The position numbers and the translations under genes are program-made. 64,000 nt of DNA from Photorhabdus noenieputensis (lineage in GTDB: Bacteria > Pseudomonadota > Gammaproteobacteria > Enterobacterales > Enterobacteriaceae), in assembly GCF_018448935.1 (NCBI RefSeq), contig NZ_RCWC01000003.1, forward strand, positions 124,001-188,000. The letters are read 5' to 3'. Below, piece by piece: positions 20,156-29,839 of the stretch (within the stretch, counting starts at the first letter, position 1; each line of letters opens with the position of its first letter). The notes beneath the pieces are model-generated. The model made no database searches. It saw only the letters and a program-made list of their open reading frames with translations, and was not told the DNA's origin.

Positions 20156-23100
20156 TCAACTAACTTCTCTAAACACCCCTAAAAATGGGTGGTAGCACCA
20201 TTCTTCTCCGTCATTTTTTTCCCTGAGGCAAATCTCACCAAAACGCTGGCTGATATCTTTTAGTTCCATCTCATGGATACCAGCCAGATTCTGGTAAATG
20301 GTCTCAGTATCAAGTTCAATCCAAATATTTACACCCGACGCAAACAATAGCTCCTGTACATCCTTAAACTTACCATCGTCTTTTATCCCAGCAGGACCAC
20401 TGTCTGGAGCCATAAATTTCGCCTTTTCACCCTCTTCTTCAAGCCACAGATAATACAATCGATCGGATTTATAACCAATTTCAGGCTTACGAAATGGCTT
20501 ATAGAGTTGAAGTTCCGCACACCATGAAACCTGTTTTCGCCACCAAAGAGCTGAGCAGTAACCGTGTTTATTATCAGAAACACCTTGAAGCTCTTCCCAT
20601 AAACGTTGATGCTCAAGATCGACCAAATTTTCAAACGGTGAACTATCTCCAGCATTATCGCGTTCCTTTATTCTCGGCAATGCACTGATTAGTTCATATT
20701 GATAAGGTTCCAGTAATTCATGTAAATCATGACTAGCAAAAAGATAATCTTTCGATTCAAACCCTGGGCGACAATAAACCGGATGTTCTAAATTAGTCGC
20801 TTTAAGTGCGTTATAGTTTTTCGCCAGAATATGCAGATTAGGCACCCGTGGTTCTTTTCGTCGATGACGTTGAATACGTCCAGCAAGTTGTATCAATGAA
20901 CGCATTGAACTGGGTTCGGCAATGGACCAGTCGTAATCGTGATCCCTCCCTACTTCAGCTACAGAGGTTGCTATTACCACAAAAATATGATGCCTTTCTG
21001 GTGTCTCTTCTAATGCTTTGCGAATTTCCGCCACCTGCCACAACGATTCTTCATCGTATCGTGTTAACGTTGAATCCAACCGATGTTCAAGATGAGAACG
21101 TATCGCCAAAGGATGCTGGCTGTGATAGACACAATAATGGATACGTACATTTTTAGGGGATGGTATCTGTAATAACCGCTGTGCAACAGCAACCAATGGA
21201 TCAATATTTGCCATACGGATTAAACCAATAGAGACGGTTTTACCCGACGAATGAGTTTGATGATGCTCCTCACGCAATTTCAATATAGAGTGATGCATCA
21301 CTTCGGCGATAGTATTAATAACACCATTAACTTTACGACTTTCAGAAATAATCGGTACAAGTTCAGCTTTACGCAATGGCACCGTTTCTTTAAGCCTGCT
21401 AATACGCTTATTAACGAAAATGTTATGCTGTTCCTGAAACTGATATGCATCGACCACATCCTGTTGAGTTGTTTCATATTCATCAAACCAAGCACAACAG
21501 ATATTCACCGGGGCACCTGGTTGACCACATGCCAACTGGTAATCTTGACGTCCAGCACGATAAGCATTAAACAACACCTGAACCAGCGCAGGTGGTAACG
21601 TGGCAGATGAAAACAATACCCGCGAACCCAATAGTCCTGCCCAATTCACTAATCGGCATAAAGCCGACAAATCGTTAATATCAAAATCATCAGGTTCATC
21701 TAACACTAAATCAGAAGTGAGCAATCTCAACATAGGTGCAATTTGCTTTCCACCACGAATACCCTCAGTAGCGGGAATTAAATGGTCGATGGTTGCCACC
21801 AACACAGGGGCGCTAAGTAGCTTATTAAGTTTATTATCTTTACGTAGCCAATGACTCAGACGCCCATCATCTAAGCTACCGTCATAACTGACATATTGAT
21901 GCTCTGCAAATAACTCTTCTGCGGATATACTACCCACATCAGGCTCAAGCGCCTTTTGGCGGAGTTGATGTAATTCTTTCACTGCCTGAGAACCAATAAG
22001 CACCGCCAGATCATCTTCTTCCAAATGCAATCTTTTACGTAATGCATCACCGGTTTGTAACGTTAACGTTCTTAACCCCAAAGCGATAGAGAAACGGCAT
22101 CCTTGTTTTTCATCAGCTAATCCATACATGATGCGTGCATTAGCAAAAGTTTTACCACAACCAGTAGAAGCCATATTAATGCCAAAAAAACCTTGTTCTA
22201 CTGAACGCTCACGCAAAGCACACGCCGCATCAAATGCCTGATCTTGCCAGCGATATTTTTCGTCTTTACTACGTTGTTTAAATCCTTTGTGACGAGTAAT
22301 TGCAGGTAGCGTTTTGCGGATATGTGGCAAGCTTCTCCCTAATAATAAAGCATTCTGCCCAACACCAATATTATGTTCATCTAATCGCTGCTTGCACTTA
22401 CCGGTGGTTCTATCAGTATTGGCAAACACATCATAGTTAACATCCTGCCAACCCAAAGTTGCAGGCAACGATGAATAATGATGATCGGCCAGCATTAAAA
22501 CCAGTCGAGACATATGACTGGTGAAACGCTGGTTCAGATTGCCATATTGCGATAATGACGTTGATTGCAGCGCTCTTCGCGCAAATTTTTGTGCTTTCTG
22601 ACGCCAAGTCTGACTGCGGATAGGTGTACCATTTGGGAATGTCCAGACATCACGTTTATCCTGATTACTCCAGTCCTTATTATCCATGTTGACTGAGTTC
22701 CATGACGGTTCTAAGTGAATCAGCCAACTATCAATATCTTTTAATTGTGGTCTGCGTACATACCGATCGTCATAACTAGGATAAACAGGAAGACGATGAT
22801 GAGAGAGGATTAGCCAAGCAACAGTGGTTGCCAATGGCGGTAAATCAGTAAAAGGGTTTACATAGGAATTGATACCATCCTTAACCAAACGGGAAAGAAT
22901 CTTATCCTCATCACTAGGCTCAATCTGACTTAACGAAGTCAACCACTCCTTATCATTTTGATTATCAACAAATGCCCGAAATAACCGCAGAGATACCCAT
23001 TCATGTCGATATGGTTGAAACCGCCCATCTCCTCGTAAACCTTGCTGGAACAACGCATTAGCTTTACCAAAATCATGAAATAACCCGGCAATCGCTGCCA

Positions 23101-23443
23101 ATAAGCTGATAGCCTCTACACTATGCCAATGATTTTCATCCTGACTTTTCAGCACATCACGTTGTGTTGTATTTGTAGGTACAACTCCTCGTGAGTTAAA
23201 GCGCCGCAAATTCCCGACTATCCATAACAGCTCAGTTTGACCACCACTTTTTATCCAATGGCAAGCCACCGCCGTATTACGACGTGCCGTTTTACGCAAT
23301 AGCTTACGCAAAGTATTTAAACCTTCCAGTGTGATAGCCGTTTGCCAAGTTCTATCACCTTTACGTTCAGCAAATTGATCCAAAATTCGGCGGGTTTCTG
23401 TTAGCGCGCGTTTATTACATTGAGAGACTAAAAGAATATTCAT
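20156..23443 (-). CDS. cas3: Type I-F Cas2-3 fusion: nuclease-helicase
   Basis: This 1095-residue protein degrades targeted DNA and, through its Cas2 part, joins Cas1 in spacer acquisition. Visible in order: a Cas2-like domain (residues 1 to about 95), an HD nuclease domain with HDFGKA (HD at 123-124), a helicase Walker A (STGCGKT, near 425), a DEAD-like box in the form LDEPD near 580, and motif VI with QLAGRIQRHRR. Its start overlaps the cas1 stop by 4 bases. The gene looks intact. Confidence 0.96.
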   Translation of the reverse strand: MNILLVSQCNKRALTETRRILDQFAERKGDRTWQTAITLEGLNTLRKLLRKTARRNTAVACHWIKSGGQTELLWIVGNLRRFNSRGVVPTNTTQRDVLKSQDENHWHSVEAISLLAAIAGLFHDFGKANALFQQGLRGDGRFQPYRHEWVSLRLFRAFVDNQNDKEWLTSLSQIEPSDEDKILSRLVKDGINSYVNPFTDLPPLATTVAWLILSHHRLPVYPSYDDRYVRRPQLKDIDSWLIHLEPSWNSVNMDNKDWSNQDKRDVWTFPNGTPIRSQTWRQKAQKFARRALQSTSLSQYGNLNQRFTSHMSRLVLMLADHHYSSLPATLGWQDVNYDVFANTDRTTGKCKQRLDEHNIGVGQNALLLGRSLPHIRKTLPAITRHKGFKQRSKDEKYRWQDQAFDAACALRERSVEQGFFGINMASTGCGKTFANARIMYGLADEKQGCRFSIALGLRTLTLQTGDALRKRLHLEEDDLAVLIGSQAVKELHQLRQKALEPDVGSISAEELFAEHQYVSYDGSLDDGRLSHWLRKDNKLNKLLSAPVLVATIDHLIPATEGIRGGKQIAPMLRLLTSDLVLDEPDDFDINDLSALCRLVNWAGLLGSRVLFSSATLPPALVQVLFNAYRAGRQDYQLACGQPGAPVNICCAWFDEYETTQQDVVDAYQFQEQHNIFVNKRISRLKETVPLRKAELVPIISESRKVNGVINTIAEVMHHSILKLREEHHQTHSSGKTVSIGLIRMANIDPLVAVAQRLLQIPSPKNVRIHYCVYHSQHPLAIRSHLEHRLDSTLTRYDEESLWQVAEIRKALEETPERHHIFVVIATSVAEVGRDHDYDWSIAEPSSMRSLIQLAGRIQRHRRKEPRVPNLHILAKNYNALKATNLEHPVYCRPGFESKDYLFASHDLHELLEPYQYELISALPRIKERDNAGDSSPFENLVDLEHQRLWEELQGVSDNKHGYCSALWWRKQVSWCAELQLYKPFRKPEIGYKSDRLYYLWLEEEGEKAKFMAPDSGPAGIKDDGKFKDVQELLFASGVNIWIELDTETIYQNLAGIHEMELKDISQRFGEICLREKNDGEEWCYHPFLGVFREVS

Positions 23444-24420
23444 CGTGCCACCTGACTCAGTTGTTGAGCCGTTGTTTGCAAGGCATCAATCATAGTGTCC
23501 AATGCCTCAGCTTTTTGAAATCCACTAATACAGCGTTGGCGAAACTCCTGTTCATCTTCTCCTTCCATTGCCGCAATAAATGCTTGTGGCAATACCAACG
23601 CATCTTTAATCAGATCAGCAACATCAAAAACTAAACCACCACGACGGGTTTTACCATGTAACACCGCCAAACCATGTGGTAAACCAATGACCCAAGTCGC
23701 AACAGCCGCCAATCCGTAAGCCAGATAATTACCATGATCAAGAAAACGGTTGGCCAAATCGACACCGCCGCCGCGTTTTGCCCGAACAAAATCGCCATAA
23801 CTCACTGCATTTGCCGCCAATTTGTATAATGCTTTAGTCATCACAGCTTCTTGAGCCATTAAGTCTTTATTATCGCGACAATTTGCAAGATTCTGCTCAT
23901 AACGTGTGAGTAATGACAATAAACTCTCACTATTAAATATAAAAGCGTTATCTCGCAACATTCGAATACTTAGCCAATGTTCACGAATTTGTGCGATACG
24001 AATTTTTTGAAAAGCAATTGCTGCGGCTAATCGTTTTTCGTCATCAAACCAAAAACTCACCCAATCTTGTAAATACTCCGTAGGGCGATATTCGCTTTGC
24101 GGTGTCAGCCAAGATATATCAACTTCAACTTCATTAGCCGCAAATAGCGGTGTACCTCCACCTCCACAAAAACCAACTAAAACACCCGCCTTAGCAAATT
24201 CACGCATTGCTGCCTGAGTAATAGAAGTACCCGTTCCCAACATAATAACGGTGGTATTTGCAATTGGGATATTCCAATACAGGGATTGCTTTCCCTCATC
24301 AGTGACATACTCAACGCGGCCACCATTGACTAATACTCGACAATATTGCAGGTAATAAATATTCGAGCGTTTGGAATGCAAAATAGTTTTAAGGTCACTC
24401 GGAGAAAAGTTGTTATCCAT
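23440..24420 (-). CDS. cas1: Type I-F Cas1 integrase
   Basis: Cas1 inserts new spacers at the leader-repeat junction. The 326-residue product has the expected catalytic region: a Glu around AVMTKALYKL, and LPHGLAVLHGKTRRGG followed by VFDVADLIKD, with the His and Asp ligands. It is the first gene of the cas operon, about 150 bases from the leader-distal end of array 3. Confidence 0.96.
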   Translation of the reverse strand: MDNNFSPSDLKTILHSKRSNIYYLQYCRVLVNGGRVEYVTDEGKQSLYWNIPIANTTVIMLGTGTSITQAAMREFAKAGVLVGFCGGGGTPLFAANEVEVDISWLTPQSEYRPTEYLQDWVSFWFDDEKRLAAAIAFQKIRIAQIREHWLSIRMLRDNAFIFNSESLLSLLTRYEQNLANCRDNKDLMAQEAVMTKALYKLAANAVSYGDFVRAKRGGGVDLANRFLDHGNYLAYGLAAVATWVIGLPHGLAVLHGKTRRGGLVFDVADLIKDALVLPQAFIAAMEGEDEQEFRQRCISGFQKAEALDTMIDALQTTAQQLSQVAR

Positions 24421-24570
24421 AATGTAGAATTACCTAACTAATTAATTTAACTTATGGTAAATACTATGTATAAATTTTACATAAGTAAAACATCACAAAG
24501 GTAAATTAAAAAAATTTACAATTCTTTACTAATTAACAGCATAGTACCTTTCCTAAACAGGAATAATTAT

Positions 24571-25434
24571 ACTCTAAGCTATCTGTGTAGCAGCACACTC
24601 GATAGGAGAAGAGGAAAACCTTCTGTTTTTAAGCTGCCTGTACGGCAGTGCACTTCCCGAGCGATTAAGCCAGCCCTCCGCGCCGGTTTCTAAGCTGCCT
24701 GTACGGCAGTGCACGCCTTTTATCCCAATCATCTTTCTCTGCTGTATTTCTAAGCTGCCTGTACGGCAGTGCACCCTCAGAAAATACGCCGCTCGTATTA
24801 TCATGTTTTCTAAGCTGCCTGTACGGCAGTGCACGTGAAGATGAGAATCTAGGCGCATATCAACAATTTCTAAGCTGCCTGTACGGCAGTGCACCCATTA
24901 AAGCCGTATCATAGTCAGTTTTTTCATTTCTAAGCTGCCTGTACGGCAGTGCACGCTTCCGACTGTTCAAGGATGCCCACCTGACTTTTCTAAGCTGCCT
25001 GTACGGCAGTGCACGTAACAAACCGCCGACAATCTGCGCCGATAGCTTTCTAAGCTGCCTGTACGGCAGTGCACATCAATACCAATGCGTTCGATACGCA
25101 GCAAATTTTCTAAGCTGCCTGTACGGCAGTGCACGAACTCCGTTACGTTCACGGCTCTGCGGCTAATTTCTAAGCTGCCTGTACGGCAGTGCACTCATCC
25201 ACGCTACCGTCCAATTATTTATGCCTTTTCTAAGCTGCCTGTACGGCAGTGCACTTCATACCCAGTCAACTCCACCATCTCTTCATTTTCTAAGCTGCCT
25301 GTACGGCAGTGCACTTATACGGCTTTGCGTGACGAACAAATCGAGTTTTCTAAGCTGCCTGTACGGCAGTGCACATTAAGGACTTTGATGAGATTCTTTT
25401 CCATGTTTTTTAAGCTGCCTGTACGGCAGTGCAC
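24571..25434 (-). CRISPR. CRISPR array 3, type I-F variant repeat, 15 repeats and 14 spacers
   Basis: Repeats differ from arrays 1 and 2 at the outer end, starting GTGCACTGCC instead of GTTCACTGCC on the - strand; the hairpin arms and the CTTAGAAA end that becomes the crRNA 5' handle are the same. Spacers are 32 nt, with one of 33 and one of 27 next to the strongly degenerate leader-distal repeat (24571-24598). Two repeats carry a T in place of C near the 3' end, including the one next to the leader. Confidence 0.97.
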
Positions 25435-25565
25435 TGTTACATATTAACTTCAACGTGTTGATTTTTAAAGAGCATAGCTACTAAAAAGTGAAAAAACCCT
25501 TTTTATAAGTGATAATTAATTTATCCATAAAATCAATCAATTACAACTCCCTTCAAAAAAAGGGT
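25435..25565 (-). promoter_or_regulatory. Leader of CRISPR array 3
   Basis: Most of its sequence has diverged from the other leaders, but the layout is kept. There is a perfect IHF-type site (25451-25463) 17 bases from the repeat, and a second (25531-25543) 97 bases away. Arms ACCCTTTTT (25496-25504) and AAAAAGGGT (25557-25565) are again exactly 52 bases apart. Confidence 0.83.
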
Positions 25566-26222
25566 AAAAATAAGGTAGCAGCAAAAATATCATCACATAC
25601 TTAAGTCGTCTGTCCTAAGATCTGTGCAGTAAGTGAGAATTGTTGCCTATAAAGCGTTCAACGATGATGAAGCCAATTCACTGAACTCGATTATCAACAA
25701 AAATCAGTACCTCTTAATCTCGCAGCCTCTTTCAATAGTGACATCATCCAATATTCCAACAGTTGTATTAATTTCACCATGTACTTAAATATTGAAAAAT
25801 TCAATGTTACCCAATTTACCAAGTATCCAATTCATATTTCCAGCAACATAATTATCTTGATTAAAGATATAATATATATTACATGTTATTATGAAACCAA
25901 ATATAAACATTACAGGTAAAAAATGATTATTTACTGCCACCATTTCAATCAAATTCATCTACTCATGAATTATTTTATTTTCATTCACCTATTTTATTAG
26001 CTAATAGTCCTATAATGACTCACCTCCAGAATATATCACCATTATATCAATTAATTATTAATCCATTTCAGCAGCTATTCCCATACTTAAATAAAAACAT
26101 TAGGTTATTTTTTCATGTATCCCATATTCCATTCCATCTAAACAATGGTGGATTATCTCTATAATTAAGGAAATGCCCCAAAAATATCAGAACATTTCTT
26201 AAGTTAAACGCATTGCTTACTC
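25566..26222. other. Gene-poor stretch beyond array 3
   Basis: No intact gene was seen. On the - strand, 25704-25860 has a protein-like reading (for example AGNMNWILGKLGNIEF, then NTTVGILDDVTIERGCEI) interrupted by one stop, which suggests a decayed gene of unknown family. The rest is AT-rich and featureless. Confidence 0.3.
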
Positions 26223-26651
26223 TTAGCGCCGTAGTATGGTGTAAGAAAATATCATGTTACGAAGATAATCGTTGTCAATTTTATTATCAATGATTTCACC
26301 GGTCTCAAGAATCAATCGATGAGTTGGTTCTTTTGAGCAAAGAATCATGAGCCGCATTTTATCTTTTATAAGCCAGCTATCATTGCTCGCAGGACTAAGC
26401 CAGTGAGATTTGAGTAAGATATTCCCCTGACTATCACAAGGCATTTCATTAAATTTTACCGTCCAGTTAGCATCAACCTCCGTTTTTTTATTGATAGGCC
26501 CGTTCTCACCTTGAATATCAACAGAACCATAAAATAGGAATTCACCATCAATAAGGTGAACCTTACCGTTACGCCCCGAATATCCTAACCCAATATTTTT
26601 AGGGATATTTACCAATGTTTGATATTGAACACCTTTAACCAAATACATCAT
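26223..26651 (-). CDS. Hypothetical protein, 142 residues
   Basis: I do not recognise this gene. It has a good ribosome-binding site (AAGGAG) before a double ATG, with either Met possible, and a well-mixed composition typical of a soluble protein rich in beta strands. There is no signal peptide or membrane segment. It stands alone in an AT-rich zone with no partner. A role as immunity protein or accessory factor is possible from context only. Confidence 0.65.
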   Translation of the reverse strand: MMYLVKGVQYQTLVNIPKNIGLGYSGRNGKVHLIDGEFLFYGSVDIQGENGPINKKTEVDANWTVKFNEMPCDSQGNILLKSHWLSPASNDSWLIKDKMRLMILCSKEPTHRLILETGEIIDNKIDNDYLRNMIFSYTILRR

Positions 26652-27172
26652 GTTTCAATCTCCTTTGGTATAGTTACTGTATGAAAATAGAATTCAACCA
26701 CTCCTGATTTAACTAACAAATGCAATATTATCACTCTATGAATAAATAATTTCATATTCCTTTAAATAATTCATTAGTTTTTTCTACTCCATGCTCCCCC
26801 TGATATTTTAAACCATCTATATTATTGAAGGTAAAAACCATTTAAATAAATTAATTTTTCATATAAAAATCAAATTAATTCTTTGCATTAAAAAATCTAT
26901 AAACCATTATTTTTAATTCTAAAAAATCACATGCATTTCAATTAAAATTAATTATAAAAAAACCATTTGGAATTTGTCGAACATAAGGATTAATAGAATA
27001 AAAAGTTATTAAGCATCAATTTTTAATCATTATCGCTAGAAAATCAAGACAAATTCACATCCTTGTGATTTTATATTGTTTCACTGAGCTACTTAAAATA
27101 TCAGAGTTTATTAAAAAACAATTTATTTCCAATGGATTTTTATTAACTATTTTGAGATTTCGATGCATATAA
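26652..27172. other. AT-rich intergenic stretch with small IS30 relic
   Basis: No gene was seen. Bases 26755-26775 repeat exactly at 29095-29115, where they encode part of the C-terminal end (NELFKGI) of an IS30-type transposase. This is therefore a tiny transposase relic in - orientation. Confidence 0.5.
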
Positions 27173-27442
27173 TCAATAAGTATATTTCTCATGAAATTCT
27201 TTCCTGAGTTGTTTGGGTAGTCTCTTAGCCAAATTTTCTATTTCTATGCGGTAATAGCTTTCAATTTCATTAACCATTTTTTCTGGACTAGATTTAATTA
27301 ATCGTTCCGTTAATTCTTTAATCTTATCTTCAACCAGCTCATTACCGTCTCTTCCCCACCGATAAAATGAAAAAGGAGCAAGTTCTGATGGAGTGAAACT
27401 TTTAAGTTTCTCTAGATCCATTTTCTCTTTTTTTAGTTCCAT
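27173..27442 (-). CDS. Hypothetical helical protein, 82-89 residues
   Basis: I do not recognise this gene. The product is rich in Lys and Glu and predicted helical (KIKELTERLIKSSPEKM), with no membrane segment. Its first ATG directly follows the stop of the small zinc-ribbon-like gene, so the two are probably translated together. An internal ATG seven codons on has AAAGAG before it and could be the true start. Confidence 0.6.
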   Translation of the reverse strand: MELKKEKMDLEKLKSFTPSELAPFSFYRWGRDGNELVEDKIKELTERLIKSSPEKMVNEIESYYRIEIENLAKRLPKQLRKEFHEKYTY

Positions 27443-27568
27443 TTATTCTTTAATCTCAGACCCAAAATGCTTACATTTAATAGCCATTAGGTTAATTTTT
27501 TCAGCACAAAACGGGCAGTTTACGTAATTCTCTTGATTATCCTTTTTTCTGCTACCGAACAAAATCAT
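27443..27568 (-). CDS. Small zinc-ribbon-like protein, 41 residues, one Cys lost
   Basis: The reading CPFCAEKINLMAIKCKHFGS matches the common short zinc ribbon CPFC-x10-CKHCG, but the last Cys is Phe. A single base change (TGT to TTT) would explain that. With three ligands left, metal binding is doubtful. The stop is followed with no gap by the ATG of the next gene. Function unknown. Confidence 0.6.
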   Translation of the reverse strand: MILFGSRKKDNQENYVNCPFCAEKINLMAIKCKHFGSEIKE

Positions 27569-27833
27569 TATTAAGCCACCAAATATTATATTAGTAAGCT
27601 CATGAATATATTTCACATCCAATTATATTTACCGAACCACTTTTACATTATTAATAAATGAAAACAATTAACTACTCAGAAATAAACATTAATTTTACAG
27701 ATAAAACTGCTTGTAATATATCTCACCAAATAACTGCAATGATAAAAATATCATTATTAAATTACGACTACCTAAAAGAAAAGAGAGAAATTATTGAATA
27801 ATGGGAAAGTAAGCTGCTATCACTGTGAACAAT

Positions 27834-27850
27834 AAGGGCCAAATGGCCCT
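27834..27850 (-). terminator. Terminator of the tail-fibre gene
   Basis: AGGGCC and GGCCCT form a tight hairpin just after the gene's stop, followed on the - strand by TTATTGTT. Confidence 0.6.
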
Positions 27851-27854
27851 ATCA

Positions 27855-28751
27855 TTATGCAGCCTTTACAATATAGTTAAATGCGATATTACGAGGACGA
27901 TTCTCTGAAGCTACAGGAACAACCCTTGACGCCAGGAATCCAAAGCCATATGGAGTATCCCCGTTAGAGACATTTAATGATTTGAAAGTGCCATCTAAGG
28001 CTATTCCAAGAACTTGACTAGCATAAATAGCCCCTCTTGTTGCCAAATGATAGTTTGGTGCTATCATGCCGGCGAATGAACCCTCAATATTTCTGATGGC
28101 ATCCCCCTGAGAAGTTAAAATTCTACGGCCACTATCAATACCTCGTTTATCATCCCAGCCTCGAATAAATTCCCCTCTTAAATCGGGCAATTTACCGTCA
28201 GGATAAGCTTCTGCTAACTTTGGATACTGTAATTTATCAAAAGCTGAACCGTTACAAGTAAAATAGCCAGTAGGTGGATGAGGCAATGGCCAAGGAATAG
28301 GAGAACCAACAGGAACTTCACTGATTGTTTCAATTCGATTATCTGTATATTCACGTAATGAATTTACTATTTCCTGAGCAAGCTTTTGTGTAATAGCCAA
28401 TGTGTCACTATTGCCAATCACATTTGTAAGCTGGATAACACCTTTTTGTGTTAATGAAGCGTTGGGAATGCTTGTTGCAATTTTTTGTTCTAATGCTTGA
28501 TTTAATTGTGCGGTAAGTTTGGCTATGTCTCCATTATCCAAAACCTCAGCACCAGATTGTTCTGCAATAAAATTAGCCACAACAGATGATATTATTGAGG
28601 ACTGGCGTAATACCTTATTTAACACATGTGTAGAAACATTCTCCGGTGGAAACCCCGTCTGTAAATTCTGACTTTCTTCATATTTTTCTTGACTCACTAT
28701 ATTAGCATCATCACTAATAGAAAATGCTTTAAAATCATTTTTTTGGTTCAT
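27855..28751 (-). CDS. Orphan phage tail-fibre/tail-collar protein
   Basis: The 298-residue protein has a helical N-terminal part, a phage tail-fibre repeat-like centre (SLTQKGVIQLTNVIGNSD) and a tail-collar domain (GSPIPWPLPHPPTGYFTCNG, then LPDLRGEFIRGWDD). It ends in a typical RPRNIAFNYIVKA tip. No other phage genes lie nearby and it faces away from the PVC, whose own fibre (Pvc13) has a different shaft. It may be a prophage or R-type-particle leftover, or a spare fibre. The gene looks intact. Confidence 0.82.
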   Translation of the reverse strand: MNQKNDFKAFSISDDANIVSQEKYEESQNLQTGFPPENVSTHVLNKVLRQSSIISSVVANFIAEQSGAEVLDNGDIAKLTAQLNQALEQKIATSIPNASLTQKGVIQLTNVIGNSDTLAITQKLAQEIVNSLREYTDNRIETISEVPVGSPIPWPLPHPPTGYFTCNGSAFDKLQYPKLAEAYPDGKLPDLRGEFIRGWDDKRGIDSGRRILTSQGDAIRNIEGSFAGMIAPNYHLATRGAIYASQVLGIALDGTFKSLNVSNGDTPYGFGFLASRVVPVASENRPRNIAFNYIVKAA

Positions 28752-29070
28752 ATACCTTCCTTAAATAAAATAATACCATTTCATAATCAATATATTTAAA
28801 TCAATATAAAAACAATCACCTTGCAACTCATGCCAATCAAAGTCTAGTTTAGAAAAATAATAAAGTGTTGTTCTTATTCCTTATAAGGTTAACTAATTTT
28901 GTATAATTGGTTACAATAAGCAATTCGATATCAAGAAGTTACTAATCTTTCCCCTTTTTCATTTCTTACTACAGTTTTTTTATTCCAAGTTATAGACTGA
29001 ACCTCATTCAGTATCCTAACTCAACATCAACAAAACCATTGCTTGGATTCACATAATAAGTGCAACATCG
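28752..29070. other. Intergenic stretch upstream of the tail-fibre gene
   Basis: It is AT-rich with no gene seen. It must hold the tail-fibre promoter and the boundary to the IS30 relic. Confidence 0.4.
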
Positions 29071-29456
29071 TTAATCCGGAAGTAAACATGTTCGTATTCC
29101 TTTAAATAATTCATTCGGGGTTTTCCCTCCCCGGGTTTTTCGGGGGCGATTATTTAATCGGTTTACCACAAAATTTATTTCCTGATCAGAGACTTCATTA
29201 AAATCAGTTCCCTTTGGAAAGTATTGTCTGATGAGTCCATTGATATTCTCATTTATCCCTCTTTCCCAGGGCGAGTAAGGCGCTTTTTTTGTCTTTCCCC
29301 ATTATCGTATCCCCTTCCCAGTCGCCAATACGTTCTTTTTTATCAACGATTTCCGGGCGAACATCAATACTGACCCGGTTTTTAATTTTGCCTCTTCTTT
29401 CATAGCGACCATAGCGTTTGCGATAAGGTTTTCTGGCTAACGGGATCTCACGGTGA
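29071..29456 (-). pseudogene. IS30-family transposase relic with internal deletion
   Basis: On the - strand the reading KPYRKRYGRYERRGKIKN, then KKERIGDWEGDT and GKDKKSALL, is IS30-family transposase. It then jumps, with a frame change, to SPWERGINENINGLIRQYF and on to the C terminus NNRPRKTRGGKTPNELFKGI. The stretch between, which holds part of the DDE catalytic core, is deleted, and the N terminus is absent. It cannot encode an active enzyme. Confidence 0.85.
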
Positions 29457-29460
29457 CACT

Positions 29461-29739
29461 TTCGGGTTCAATTGGGATGCTAATATTAATGGAGTCAGAA
29501 GAAAAGAATTACGTGAAAAGCTATTTTTTAATGAAGACAAAGATGATAGAAAAGGAAGTTATTATAAAAGTAAGCCAATACATATCAAAGATGTCAGAAA
29601 AACTACCTATAAGGAGATGGAAGAAATTATTAATTCCGCGGATTATCATGTTATTTTAGGATATTGTTTTAGTCGCAATGATCAGGCTTTGCGCTTTTAT
29701 ATCAATACAAATCCAGTAACAAGTTATGTTGATAATTAA
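29461..29739 (+). pseudogene. 3' fragment of an unknown gene cut by the IS30 relic
   Basis: An open frame of 92 codons reads DANINGVRRKELREKLFF and later DYHVILGYCFSRNDQALRFY up to a stop at 29737-29739. No start or ribosome-binding site is placed before it and it begins exactly at the IS30 relic, so it is probably the C-terminal part of a larger gene. I do not recognise the family. Confidence 0.5.
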
Positions 29740-29839
29740 CCTGAACTTCGATTAAGAGGGAAATTCAAGACATCACAGTCCGCTCAGTTTCTTGCTTAAT
29801 ATTCCTTCAATATAAAAGAAAGTATGCTATTATTCGCCT

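Noticed and set aside
11789-25434. Self-targeting spacers against the PVC or other genes in the window
   Set aside because: No match was noticed by eye, but a systematic search of 48 spacers could not be done here, so no claim is made either way.
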